Assembly (NCBI GenBank): GCA_002067205.1
Contig: MVQL01000244.1
Coordinates: 186,001 to 250,000, forward strand
Source of the DNA: Pelotomaculum sp. PtaB.Bin104
GTDB taxonomy: Bacteria; Bacillota; Desulfotomaculia; Desulfotomaculales; Pelotomaculaceae
Length of the DNA stretch: 64,000 bases
Reading direction: 5' to 3'
A model generated the notes under the pieces. It saw only the letters and a list, made by a program, of their open reading frames with translations. It had not been told where the DNA came from and ran no database searches. The stretch's first letter is position 1. Every line of letters begins with the position of its first letter. Shown one piece after another: positions 18,106 to 26,343 of the stretch. The position numbers were made by a program, and so were the translations under genes.

Positions 18106-18942
18106 TTAGGCCTTTATTTTAAGCAAACGGGCGGCGTTTCCGCCCAGGATTTTTTCCTTTGTTTCTTCTTTTAAAGGAAGTTTTTTAATTACTTCAATGT
18201 TGTGCTTAATAGAAGTTACTGTAGGCCAATCCGAGCCAAATATTACTCTGTCCGCATTACGTTCCAACTCAGGGAAGTAGTCTAAGAGCTTATGTGGGGG
18301 CAAGCCGGCTACTTCCATATAAAGATTTTTATGCAAGCGAGAGAGAAAAAAAGCTCGATCATACCAATACCCGCGACCACTATGGGCCATAACCAGGTTT
18401 AGGTCGGGAAAATCAATAGCTACATCATCAAACAGTTGTGGATCACCGTATTTGAGCCTGGACCCATGAAAAACTGAAGAACCGGTATGAAACAATACCG
18501 GTATGCCAAGTTCCTCGGCTTTAGCATAAATTGGATAGACAAGTGGTTCATTTGGATAAAAATAATTATATGTCGGATACATCTTAAGACCCCGAAAACC
18601 CATTTCCTTGACCAGTCTCTCCAGTTCCCTACCACCGTCATTTACCAGATAAGGGTTAATATTTGCAAAGGGAATCAAGCGTTCCTGATTCCGGCAGAAT
18701 TCAACAACATATTCATTCCTGCAAATTCCCGTGGTAACCGGGCTTAATTCAGCCAGGATGACCCCGTAATCTACACCATTTTCACTCAAGTATCTAGTAA
18801 AATCTGCCGGTTTTGAAAATTTTTTAACCAAAACAGTTAAGTTCTCAACATCATGAATTGTTGCAAGAAAATCCTCCGCCAATTTACAGTATTGGTCGTA
18901 ATAAATAGTATGGATATGAAAATCTATTACCGGTGCAGTGAT
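18106..18942 (-). CDS. Amidohydrolase-2 family TIM-barrel metal-dependent hydrolase/decarboxylase, apparent ATC start
   Basis: About 278 residues in the family of aminocarboxymuconate-semialdehyde and gamma-resorcylate decarboxylases and lactone hydrolases. The metal-binding His-x-His of strand 1 (IDFHIHT) lies upstream of the first canonical start, TTG at 18882. Later ligands are seen in LFHTGSS, VMAHSGRGYWYD and FGSDWP. The frame is open back to 18957 and contains no ATG, GTG or TTG before TTG 18882. ATC at 18940-18942 has AGGGGAG 7 nt upstream and would give the natural N-terminus MTAPVIDFHIHT. The substrate is unknown; a decarboxylase for aromatic acids would suit the neighbourhood. Confidence 0.8.
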   Translation of the reverse strand: MTAPVIDFHIHTIYYDQYCKLAEDFLATIHDVENLTVLVKKFSKPADFTRYLSENGVDYGVILAELSPVTTGICRNEYVVEFCRNQERLIPFANINPYLVNDGGRELERLVKEMGFRGLKMYPTYNYFYPNEPLVYPIYAKAEELGIPVLFHTGSSVFHGSRLKYGDPQLFDDVAIDFPDLNLVMAHSGRGYWYDRAFFLSRLHKNLYMEVAGLPPHKLLDYFPELERNADRVIFGSDWPTVTSIKHNIEVIKKLPLKEETKEKILGGNAARLLKIKA

Positions 18943-19293
18943 ATCAAATCTCCCCTTTCAATAAATTTTTCCTATAATACTAAGGTTTTAAGAAAAACTA
19001 TTTGACTTATCTTTTATGTTATTCAACTAGAGATATCATAGACTAAATTTTCTGTTAATTTAAAATAATGTCTCGTTACTTTTATTATGATCTGGTCAAC
19101 ATTTTAAGTCAAGAACATATTGTTTCTCCGGCCCTGGATCTTACTCCTGACGTTTGTGATTGAAAATTGAATATTTATTAATAAGCCTTTACATGATATA
19201 TTGTTAATAAAAATATTTCATGATAATTGTTCTCTCCATTTTCCTAAATGAATTATTATCTATGAATTACATAAGACATGGAGGTTGTCTTTA
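18943..19293. other. Divergent intergenic region, amidohydrolase / acyl-CoA synthetase
   Basis: About 350 AT-rich bases. TTTACA near 19189 followed 17 nt later by an A/T-rich hexamer is a weak promoter candidate for the synthetase. An imperfect inverted repeat with CATGA/TCATG ends spans about 19193-19223. No gene seen. Confidence 0.35.
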
Positions 19294-21399
19294 ATGTTGT
19301 CTTTTAATGAGTATAAACAGTTAACCGAGCCTGAATCAGTCGCGTTAATTGGTGTGACCAGCCGCACCGGCAAAGGAAGCAATAACCCTCTGGAAGTGTT
19401 ACTTGAATGGGGCTATCAGGGAAAGATCTACCCGGTTAATCGAAGGGGGGGGGCCATACTTGGACACCTTGCCTATACTTCTGTACTTGATTTACCGGAA
19501 ATTCCTGATTTAGCATTTATCTGCGCGCCACGTGACGCAGTACCCGAGCTTTTTAGCCAGTGCGCCGAAAAAGGGATAAAATTCGTTGTGATTACTGCCC
19601 AAGGCTTTTTTGACGGGGACGAACAGGGTAAATTGATGCAAGAGGCTATCCTGAATACTGCAGCCAGTCTGGGAGTCCGTATCTTGGGACCAAACACGCT
19701 GGGTGTGATCAATAATTTCAATCATTTTTGTGCCTCTTTCATGCGTTTTATAAACACAACATCAACCACGGGGATACTTTGCCAATCAGGAGTTTTCGTT
19801 GTCGGGGCCGCACATATATGCAACGGCATCGGACTCTTGATTGATACCGGCAATACTACAGATATCGAGTTTGCGGATTTGTTGGGTCACCTTGCGAGGG
19901 ATACCCGCCTCAAGGTAATAAACATACATATGGAGAGTTTGAGAAACGGACAAAAATTCATGCAGGCAGCCAAAGATGCAGCGGTATTAAAACCGGTTAT
20001 TATATATAAAACAGGAACTAGTCCTGCTGGTTCAATCGTTGCCAGTTCACATACCGGCTCTCTTGCCGGTGAAGACGAGGTCTTTGATACCGCTTTCAAG
20101 CAGTGCGATCTACTCCGTGTTCAAGACATTGAAGAAATGAACGACCTCAATAAAATTTTCAGCACTTTTCACAACATTAATGGGAAAAGAGTCGGTGTTG
20201 TGTCAATATCAGGCGGGGCCAACATTATCGCTGCTGATGCCTGCTGCAGGTACGGGTTGGAAATGGCACAGCTTAGTAAGCCTACAATAGATCTTTTAAA
20301 TGAACTGTTTCCGGAATGGGCACACCAGGGTAATCCCATAGACATGTGGCCCGCCGGTATGTTCCATGGCTATCACCATTCTTATCGGCTTATATTAGAA
20401 GCATTCATGGCGGATCCACAGATAGATTCCGTTATTTGCATAACCAGTTCTTTCCTCGATGAAGAGGGAGACTTCTTGGATACAACTGAGCTAATTCGTG
20501 AAGTTGCCGGCAAAAATCCGGAAAAACCTATTGTAACATGGACTTATGGGGGGCGTTTTCAGGACTACGCGCATAAATTTGAGCAAGATAAAAATGTTGT
20601 GTATTATTATTCTATCGATCGAGCCGCCAGAGCCCTTTCTGCACTATATCAATATCACCAAGTCATCAAGAAAAAAGATAGCCGTACGGTTTCCCTTCCT
20701 GAACATCCAGGTCAAACTACTGTTGAAAAGCTCCTTAACGATACAGTTAAAGATAACTTAGAGCAATCGGTCGTCTATAAAATATTGGAATCCTATGGCA
20801 TCCCAATGGCCCGCTGGGCTAAGGCCGAAAATATTGATGAAGCAATTTTGCTTGCGGAAAAAATCGGATATCCGGTAGCAATTAAAGTTTCAAGCCGGGA
20901 AATAATCCACAAGTCAGATGTAGGGGGAGTAAGGCTAAATATCTGCAACCCACAACAACTAAAAGATACTTATCAGGATATGTTTCGGAATATTAATTGT
21001 AAGTGGCCGGAGGCAAAGACTGATGGTGTAATAATTCAGGAATACCTGCACAGAGGAACTGAATTACTACTTGGCAGTAAAAAGGACCCACAGTTTGGCC
21101 CGGTTCTGGCATTTGGCGCCGGGGGCATTTATACCGAGGTATTAAAAGATGTATCGCTGGGGATACCTCCTTTAACCAGTAAAGAAATTATAAATATGAT
21201 CGAAAAAACCAAAGTTAGTCAGATACTTGCAGGCGCAAGGGGCATGCCAAAAGCCGATTTTGATGTATTGATTAATTACATCACTTACCTATCACAGTTG
21301 GTATTGGCCAATCCTTCAATTGCTGAATTAGATATTAACCCTTTAATGGTATATAATGATAGAATTATTGCTTTAGATGCCAGAATAACCCTGGTATAG
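19294..21399 (+). CDS. NDP-forming acyl-CoA synthetase (fused alpha-beta, acetate-CoA ligase ADP-forming type)
   Basis: 701 residues from ATG 19294 (GGAGG nine nt upstream; TTG at 19285 would be too close). Single-chain fusion: CoA-binding domain first (ESVALIGVTSRTGKGSNNPLEVL), succinyl-CoA-ligase-like domains with the phospho-His loop SSHTGSLAGED near residue 250, then an ATP-grasp domain (EKIGYPVAIKVSSREIIHKSDVGGVRLN). Makes acyl-CoA plus ADP from acid, CoA and ATP, or the reverse for energy conservation. Monocistronic. The GSNNP and AHICNGIG positions differ from the second copy at 46228, so different substrates are likely. Placement near aromatic genes allows an aryl acid substrate, unproven. 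Confidence 0.88.
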   Translation: MLSFNEYKQLTEPESVALIGVTSRTGKGSNNPLEVLLEWGYQGKIYPVNRRGGAILGHLAYTSVLDLPEIPDLAFICAPRDAVPELFSQCAEKGIKFVVITAQGFFDGDEQGKLMQEAILNTAASLGVRILGPNTLGVINNFNHFCASFMRFINTTSTTGILCQSGVFVVGAAHICNGIGLLIDTGNTTDIEFADLLGHLARDTRLKVINIHMESLRNGQKFMQAAKDAAVLKPVIIYKTGTSPAGSIVASSHTGSLAGEDEVFDTAFKQCDLLRVQDIEEMNDLNKIFSTFHNINGKRVGVVSISGGANIIAADACCRYGLEMAQLSKPTIDLLNELFPEWAHQGNPIDMWPAGMFHGYHHSYRLILEAFMADPQIDSVICITSSFLDEEGDFLDTTELIREVAGKNPEKPIVTWTYGGRFQDYAHKFEQDKNVVYYYSIDRAARALSALYQYHQVIKKKDSRTVSLPEHPGQTTVEKLLNDTVKDNLEQSVVYKILESYGIPMARWAKAENIDEAILLAEKIGYPVAIKVSSREIIHKSDVGGVRLNICNPQQLKDTYQDMFRNINCKWPEAKTDGVIIQEYLHRGTELLLGSKKDPQFGPVLAFGAGGIYTEVLKDVSLGIPPLTSKEIINMIEKTKVSQILAGARGMPKADFDVLINYITYLSQLVLANPSIAELDINPLMVYNDRIIALDARITLV

Positions 21400-21409
21400 A
21401 ATATCTCTG

Positions 21410-21443
21410 TAACCCGGCATACGACGAAGATCGTGCCAGGTTA
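21410..21443. terminator. Bidirectional terminator-like hairpin
   Basis: TAACCCGGCA pairs with TGCCAGGTTA with one mismatch, plus an inner ACGA/TCGT. It lies between two convergent genes. Confidence 0.5.
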
Positions 21444-21484
21444 TATATTATACAATGCTTGTGATAGTCTCAAGTTTAGCAATT

Positions 21485-22255
21485 TTATTTTGCTTGACAA
21501 TTTTCCAAGAAAAACGAAAAAAATCCTGCCGTTGAGCGCTGAGCTAAGGGTAAAAGTGTTCCTGTTGCTAACCTATAAGATGTCTCAGAGCTTACCGGTG
21601 TAACATATGGGAAATAACACCTGGCAATTTTAGCGTTTATCTCAACCCAGCCGGCCGGATTGGACGCCACATTGTAAATTCCAGCCTTATTAACGCTAAA
21701 CTCAAAGTAATTTTTACGAACCCATCGCTCATACTCCTGGTGGCCACAAAATGCTATTCCTTTAGCATGATGGGGCACACATAAATCTTGAACGAGGTGC
21801 ACCGCCGCACCAAGGAAAAAAAGAGCTTTCCTTTTATTTCCGTGCTGCCAGTAACACAAAGCCTTTTTATAATAGTCTCGACACTCAAATTTTGCATCAG
21901 GCCAGGGGCCAAGGCCAATACCACAAGTGGGGTCCAAATAGTGGGCTAAGTTCTTCCAACCTTTATCTGCCCAGAGAACCCCCCTATCAATTATTTCTAT
22001 ATACTTCCCCAATATATTAGCTTCTATGGAACGACCATCTTGCTGCAAGATAAGAACCGCCTGCTGGTTACAAAAAAGGTGCGTCTTACCTTTTCCAGAT
22101 ACAAGTCGTTGAATTGGTGATCCGGCAGCAAGGACTATCTTGGCTGCATGCCATGAATTAGGACCCAAATTACATACCTCGCCTGTTGTCCTGATTAGGA
22201 AACAAAATTGTTGTCTTGCTTGTATTTTTGCCTTGAATTCTTCTTTTAATAACAT
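21485..22255 (-). CDS. Zinc-dependent phospholipase C-like protein
   Basis: About 256 residues of the Zn_dep_PLPC fold (alpha-toxin/phospholipase C and S1/P1 nuclease superfamily). The key motif HLVQDLCVPHHA supplies zinc ligands, followed by GHQEYERWV; upstream are LAHYLDPTCG and an N-terminal NSWHAAKI with a further His. No signal peptide is seen, although most relatives are secreted. The start is uncertain: the frame opens at GTG 22294, but the first 13 codons overlap the korD terminator. ATG 22255 is preferred although it lacks a clear ribosome site; ATT 22276 after TAAGG is another option. Substrate unknown. Confidence 0.7.
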   Translation of the reverse strand: MLLKEEFKAKIQARQQFCFLIRTTGEVCNLGPNSWHAAKIVLAAGSPIQRLVSGKGKTHLFCNQQAVLILQQDGRSIEANILGKYIEIIDRGVLWADKGWKNLAHYLDPTCGIGLGPWPDAKFECRDYYKKALCYWQHGNKRKALFFLGAAVHLVQDLCVPHHAKGIAFCGHQEYERWVRKNYFEFSVNKAGIYNVASNPAGWVEINAKIARCYFPYVTPVSSETSYRLATGTLLPLAQRSTAGFFSFFLENCQAK

Positions 22256-22280
22256 TGCAATACAAATAAGGTAAATAGAT

Positions 22281-22311
22281 AAAGGCCTTACCACTAATAG
22301 GAAAGGCCTTT
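22281..22311 (-). terminator. Terminator of the korBCD operon
   Basis: AAAGGCCTT and AAGGCCTTT pair perfectly (9 bp) with a 13-nt loop, 30 nt beyond the korD stop. Confidence 0.6.
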
Positions 22312-22315
22312 ATAA

Positions 22316-22357
22316 TTCTATTTATATTTTTCTAGTTTCTATTTATATTTTTCTAGT
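22316..22357. repeat. 21-bp perfect tandem duplication at the korD stop codon
   Basis: The unit at 22316-22336 is repeated exactly at 22337-22357. On the minus strand the first copy supplies the last codons and TAA of korD; the second copy lies just after it, giving a second identical TAA. Confidence 0.85.
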
Positions 22358-22585
22358 TACTGTGATTGCACAATCCGGGCATGATAGCTGACAAACTCCA
22401 CAAGTAATACACTTTTCATCGGCTACCACGGCCGGTGTTCCATAAACCCCAAGAACGTCAGACCATTTCAGGGCTTTGCTCGGGCATTTGGCAATGCAAA
22501 GGCCACAGCCCTTGCATAGGCCGGGGAAAAGGGTAAAAGTTCCTTTCTCGTACTCCTGAGTAATACCTATAAATTCCGCCGACAT
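22343..22585 (-). CDS. korD: 2-oxoacid:ferredoxin oxidoreductase delta subunit (2x 4Fe-4S ferredoxin)
   Basis: 80-residue dicluster ferredoxin: CKGCGLCIAKCP near residue 24 and CITCGVCQLSCP near 59. Electron-transfer subunit of the KorBCD set upstream. AAGGAGG precedes ATG 22585, and the gene follows korC by 15 nt. Its stop lies in a tandem duplication. Confidence 0.9.
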   Translation of the reverse strand: MSAEFIGITQEYEKGTFTLFPGLCKGCGLCIAKCPSKALKWSDVLGVYGTPAVVADEKCITCGVCQLSCPDCAITVTRKI

Positions 22586-22600
22586 TTATCAATCGCCTCC

Positions 22601-23167
22601 TTATCCAGCCTTTGTTACTAAATCAACACCACGGTCGATTGCGTTAAAGTTAAGTTCGCGCAGTTTTGGCTGCTTTTCAAACTTGGCACCTAACTGCTTC
22701 TCAATAGCCTGCTTGGCATCTTCTATAGAAATTACACCTGTTGCTCCAACAATCGCACCCATAATGATGATATTAAACACGCGCGGATGAAGCTCATTTT
22801 TGGATATTTCCACAGCCGGTATCCCCAAAACTTTCTTTGCATTTTTGGGGAGGTCTTCCGCCGACACATTAAGGCTGGTATCATAAACAAAAATCGTCTG
22901 TGGGCCAACATACTGGATTGTCCTGGCAATAGACCGCTCGCTCAGTGCAACAACGATATCCCCGGTAATAAATTTTGGCGCTCCAATGGCTTCATCGCCG
23001 ATTTGCACAAAGGCTATTGACACACCCCCACGCTGTTCCACACCAAAATTTGGTATATAAAGGCATTGTTTTCCTTCCTCATTTGCAGCTTGCGCGATAA
23101 TTTCCGCCACGGACTGCACACCTTGTCCACCTTCACCGGCCATGGCAATCTTAATAACTTTTGACAT
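22601..23167 (-). CDS. korC: 2-oxoacid:ferredoxin oxidoreductase gamma subunit
   Basis: 188 residues, MAGEGGQGVQSVAEII at the N-terminus, FGVEQRGGVSIAFVQIG in the middle; the standard gamma domain. The ATG overlaps the korB stop by one base (TAATG), so translation is coupled. Most similar in style to 2-oxoglutarate or 2-oxoisovalerate types rather than pyruvate enzymes, judged from the short chains and the separate delta subunit. Confidence 0.9.
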   Translation of the reverse strand: MSKVIKIAMAGEGGQGVQSVAEIIAQAANEEGKQCLYIPNFGVEQRGGVSIAFVQIGDEAIGAPKFITGDIVVALSERSIARTIQYVGPQTIFVYDTSLNVSAEDLPKNAKKVLGIPAVEISKNELHPRVFNIIIMGAIVGATGVISIEDAKQAIEKQLGAKFEKQPKLRELNFNAIDRGVDLVTKAG

Positions 23168-23961
23168 TATTCGATCCCTCCAGTGGATGACTTGGTAGAT
23201 GTCTTCACCATAAGTGGTTCCTTGGTGTCCGGTACTTTAATCTCACCGACATGATAATACTTAGCCATATCATTTTCAATAAAGCTTATTGTCTCCACGT
23301 TATTGGTTCGCCAGTTAGTTGGACAAGTAGAAAGACACTCGACAAAGGAATAGCCGTTACCGTCCATTTGGTTTTTGATCGCTTTTTTGATGTAATTTTT
23401 TAAAAGAACGGGCTTCAATACAGTAGCGCGGGCAACATATGCTCCCTCCCTGGTGATGGCCGCCACCATTTCCGGTCCCTGGCATGGATAACCGGTTAAG
23501 TCCACATCGCGACCATATGGGGTGGTCTCAGTCTTCATGCCGGGCAGAGTAGTCGGAGCCATTTGTCCACCGGTCATGCCGTACTGGGCATTGTTAACCA
23601 AGATAGCAGTAATCCTCTCATTCCTGGCTGCGGCGTTAACCAGGTGCTGTGAGCCAATAGCGTAGCCACCGCCATCACCCATATAACCAATGCAGATAAG
23701 GTCCGGATTGGCCCTCTTGATCCCGGTCATAACGGGGTGGGTGCGGCCGTGGTGAGTCTGTAACGCATCAACATTAAAGAAATCCCAGGCAAGTAGTGAA
23801 CATCCGATATCACAACCAAAAACCACACGATCCTGGATACCCAGTTCGTCGATAGCCTGTCCAAGCGCTTTTAATACCAGGCCGTGACCACAGCCAGGAC
23901 AAAATTTGTGGGGCTTTGTATCAACCCGCCAGGATTTAGGCATTGAAGGTTGTAGTGACAT
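23167..23961 (-). CDS. korB: 2-oxoacid:ferredoxin oxidoreductase beta subunit (thiamine-diphosphate binding)
   Basis: 264 residues. FCPGCGHGLVLKALG, FGCDIGCSLLAWDFF, GDGGGYAIGSQHLVNAA and NNAQYGMTGGQ are the thiamine-diphosphate and cluster-binding segments. KorB-type enzymes work with an alpha subunit that completes the active site, yet no alpha gene lies upstream (224 nt of non-coding DNA, then a carboxyltransferase) or after korD. ATG with AAGGAGGTAATAAA. 2-Oxoglutarate is the likeliest substrate, from general family resemblance only. Confidence 0.9.
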   Translation of the reverse strand: MSLQPSMPKSWRVDTKPHKFCPGCGHGLVLKALGQAIDELGIQDRVVFGCDIGCSLLAWDFFNVDALQTHHGRTHPVMTGIKRANPDLICIGYMGDGGGYAIGSQHLVNAAARNERITAILVNNAQYGMTGGQMAPTTLPGMKTETTPYGRDVDLTGYPCQGPEMVAAITREGAYVARATVLKPVLLKNYIKKAIKNQMDGNGYSFVECLSTCPTNWRTNNVETISFIENDMAKYYHVGEIKVPDTKEPLMVKTSTKSSTGGIE

Positions 23962-24185
23962 TTTATTACCTCCTTAAGAAATGCTCTGTAAATTTCTAGA
24001 AAAACGAAAGGAACAATTCGAGCTCACCAAATATTATTAGCTGCGCAAACTAGATCTAATATCGACAATATTTATGTTGAAGCACAATTTTAATCTTACC
24101 ACAGTCTTAATATTTAGGCAAAAGGTAATTTTTTATACTAGGTTTATTAGTGATCGAATTGGGTAAGCAACCTATTTATTATTAA

Positions 24186-25568
24186 TTATACCGGATAAAC
24201 TTCGCCTCCCTGCCTGGCAATTTCAAGATCCAGTTTAAGCTTTTTAGCCATTCTCTCCTCCAGAAATTTAGGGGCAACCTGAGGGTAAAGAGCACAGGAA
24301 ATAATATCCTCTTCTTTTTCCATAAACGGTGCACATAGTTCTTTCGCAGCTGGCAACTCGGGCTCTAACATATCAGCCGGCCGGCAGGTGATTGGCTGCT
24401 CAGCACCAATGATCATACGGCGAACATCTTCATTGATCGGGGCTGGGGGCCGGCCATAGTAACCGCGCATATACTGGATTGTTTCGGTGGTATTTACTTT
24501 ATAACGGCCAAGCAGCACATTCATCACTGCTTGAGTACCGACAATTTGACTGGTTGGAGTAACCAAAGGCGGGTAACCAAAATCCTCACGGACCCGGGGC
24601 AACTCCTCCAGTACTTCTGGGAGACGGTGTAGTGCGTTCTGCTGGCTGAGCTGGGAGATAAAGTTGGACATCATACCCCCTGGAATCTGATAGATCATTA
24701 CATTAGTATCAATACTTTTGGAAGCGACATCAAACTCCGCGTACTGCTCGCGGACACCTTTCCAGTAGTCGGCAATTTCACTTAATGTCTTAAAGTCAAA
24801 GCCAGGGTCATATTCAGTGCCCCTCAAAGAAGCGCACATGGTCTCGATAGCAGGCTGGGAAGTCTGGAGACTCATTGTAGAGATGGCGCAGTCGATGACG
24901 TCCACCCCCGCTTCGATTGCTTTTAGATAAGACATTGCTCCCATACCACTTGTATAGTGGCAGTGCAACTGGATCGGAACCTTGATTCCGGAGTCTTTCA
25001 TGGCTTTCACGATTTCATAAGCTGGGTAAGGCGCCAGTATGCCCGCCATGTCTTTGATGCAGATGGAATGGGCGCCCATATTCTCCAGGGTTTTAGCTAC
25101 TTTGACGTAATATTCTGTGTTGTGCACCGGACTAATTGTGTAAACAACGGTGGCCTGGGCATGGGCTCCTTCGGCAATTACAACCTCCATGGCCTTTTCC
25201 AGGTTTCTGACATCATTTAAGGCGTCGAAGATGCGGAAAATACCCAGACCGTTATACACTGCTCTTTTTATAAACTCCGTTAATACATCGTCAGCGTAAT
25301 TACGGTAGCCCACTACGTTCTGTCCGCGCAGTAGCATCTGCAGGGGAGTTTTAACCCGGCGCCTGATTTCCTTAAGGCGATCCCAGGGGTCATCACCGCA
25401 AAAGCGCATACTGGTATCGAAAGTCGCCCCGCCCCACATTTCAAGGGAATGAAAGCCGATGGCATCATGCTTTTCTAAAATAGGAATCATGTGCTCGGTT
25501 TTCATCCGGGTGGCCAGTAATGACTGGTGACCGTCCCGTAGTGTAGTGTCCGTAATTTTAATCTGCAT
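24186..25568 (-). CDS. Biotin-dependent carboxyltransferase, transcarboxylase 5S/oxaloacetate decarboxylase alpha/PycB type
   Basis: 460 residues, without a fused biotin domain. TIM barrel opens with TDTTLRDGHQSLLATRM; metal ligands in QLHCHYTSGMG; carboxylated or catalytic Lys in CIKDMAG. The conserved C-terminal PycA-like region includes YGYPPLVTPTSQIVG-type sequence. Transfers CO2 between oxaloacetate/pyruvate and biotin. Upstream genes encode the biotin carrier, a small subunit and a 12S-like subunit, so the set matches methylmalonyl-CoA:pyruvate transcarboxylase. ATG 25568 with GGAGGAG upstream; 118 nt from the carrier gene. Confidence 0.9.
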   Translation of the reverse strand: MQIKITDTTLRDGHQSLLATRMKTEHMIPILEKHDAIGFHSLEMWGGATFDTSMRFCGDDPWDRLKEIRRRVKTPLQMLLRGQNVVGYRNYADDVLTEFIKRAVYNGLGIFRIFDALNDVRNLEKAMEVVIAEGAHAQATVVYTISPVHNTEYYVKVAKTLENMGAHSICIKDMAGILAPYPAYEIVKAMKDSGIKVPIQLHCHYTSGMGAMSYLKAIEAGVDVIDCAISTMSLQTSQPAIETMCASLRGTEYDPGFDFKTLSEIADYWKGVREQYAEFDVASKSIDTNVMIYQIPGGMMSNFISQLSQQNALHRLPEVLEELPRVREDFGYPPLVTPTSQIVGTQAVMNVLLGRYKVNTTETIQYMRGYYGRPPAPINEDVRRMIIGAEQPITCRPADMLEPELPAAKELCAPFMEKEEDIISCALYPQVAPKFLEERMAKKLKLDLEIARQGGEVYPV

Positions 25569-25686
25569 TTACTTAACTCCTCCATTTTCATTTAAAACAA
25601 TTTGGCCTATACAAGGCCTGTGGCGGTCTATGCTATCTTTATATACCTAAACCCCGTGGCAGCTTGCGTCAACTTAGTTGTCACAC

Positions 25687-26085
25687 TCAGCTAATCACTA
25701 CCAGTGGATCTCCACCGTTAACCGCCTGTCCCTTAATTACCCTGACTTCCTTAACAGTACCGGCGATATCAGCTTTTATTTGATTCTCCATCTTCATTGC
25801 TTCTAGAATTACTAGTATATCTCCGGGCTTAACCAGGTCGCCCGCTTTGACTTTAACGTCGTTAATCATTCCCGGCATGGGAGAAATGATCGTGCCGGCA
25901 TCAGCAAGTGTTATTGCAAATTTGTTTGATTTTGGTATGAGTTGTGGTTGAGCACCCGAAAAAAGTGGTGCTGCCGGAGGAGCTTGTGGCGGCACAGGAG
26001 CTTGAACAATTTCGCGTGAATTGCCAATCTCTTCTACTTCAACTTCAAATACTTCATCATTAACTTTGATCCGAAACTTTTTCAC
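25687..26085 (-). CDS. Biotin carboxyl carrier protein (transcarboxylase 1.3S type)
   Basis: 132 residues. N-terminal KKFRIKVNDEVFEVEVEEIG, then an Ala/Pro-rich linker, then the biotinyl domain with the biotin Lys in EAMKMENQI. GTG 26085 is chosen as start because TAGGAGG lies 7 nt upstream; the longer frame to 26109 has no ribosome site. Carries CO2 between the 12S-like and 5S-like carboxyltransferases encoded on either side. Confidence 0.92.
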   Translation of the reverse strand: MKKFRIKVNDEVFEVEVEEIGNSREIVQAPVPPQAPPAAPLFSGAQPQLIPKSNKFAITLADAGTIISPMPGMINDVKVKAGDLVKPGDILVILEAMKMENQIKADIAGTVKEVRVIKGQAVNGGDPLVVIS

Positions 26086-26109
26086 TGATTTCCTCCTAAG
26101 AAATACCAT

Positions 26110-26319
26110 TTACCACAAGTGATTTCTAACGCCGATGGTTGTTCTTATTTCCCGGCCACGCATGATCTCTATAATTCCGGATTTTTTCCATGGATTAAAA
26201 CTTTTTGACATACAGGTTTTCCCATAGGCTTGCTCCATTGGCTCATTGAAAAGCACAAGCGTTGCCATAATAGCCGCCAGCATTTCCGGTCTAATTTCAG
26301 CTTTACACGCTGTTTGCAT
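26110..26319 (-). CDS. Small subunit of the acyl-CoA carboxylase/transcarboxylase set (putative)
   Basis: 69 residues, between the 12S-like gene (24 nt away) and the biotin carrier. Contains PEMLAAIMATLVLF, a short hydrophobic stretch, and PWKKSGIIEIMRGRE. The pattern, a hydrophobic helix then a Trp-containing basic segment, recalls the small delta/epsilon subunits found between carboxyltransferase and carrier genes in other anaerobes, but I cannot name it firmly. ATG with GAGAGGTAC ten nt upstream. The location makes it very likely real. Confidence 0.6.
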   Translation of the reverse strand: MQTACKAEIRPEMLAAIMATLVLFNEPMEQAYGKTCMSKSFNPWKKSGIIEIMRGREIRTTIGVRNHLW

Positions 26320-26343
26320 CTTATGTGTACCTCTCCTCCATCA

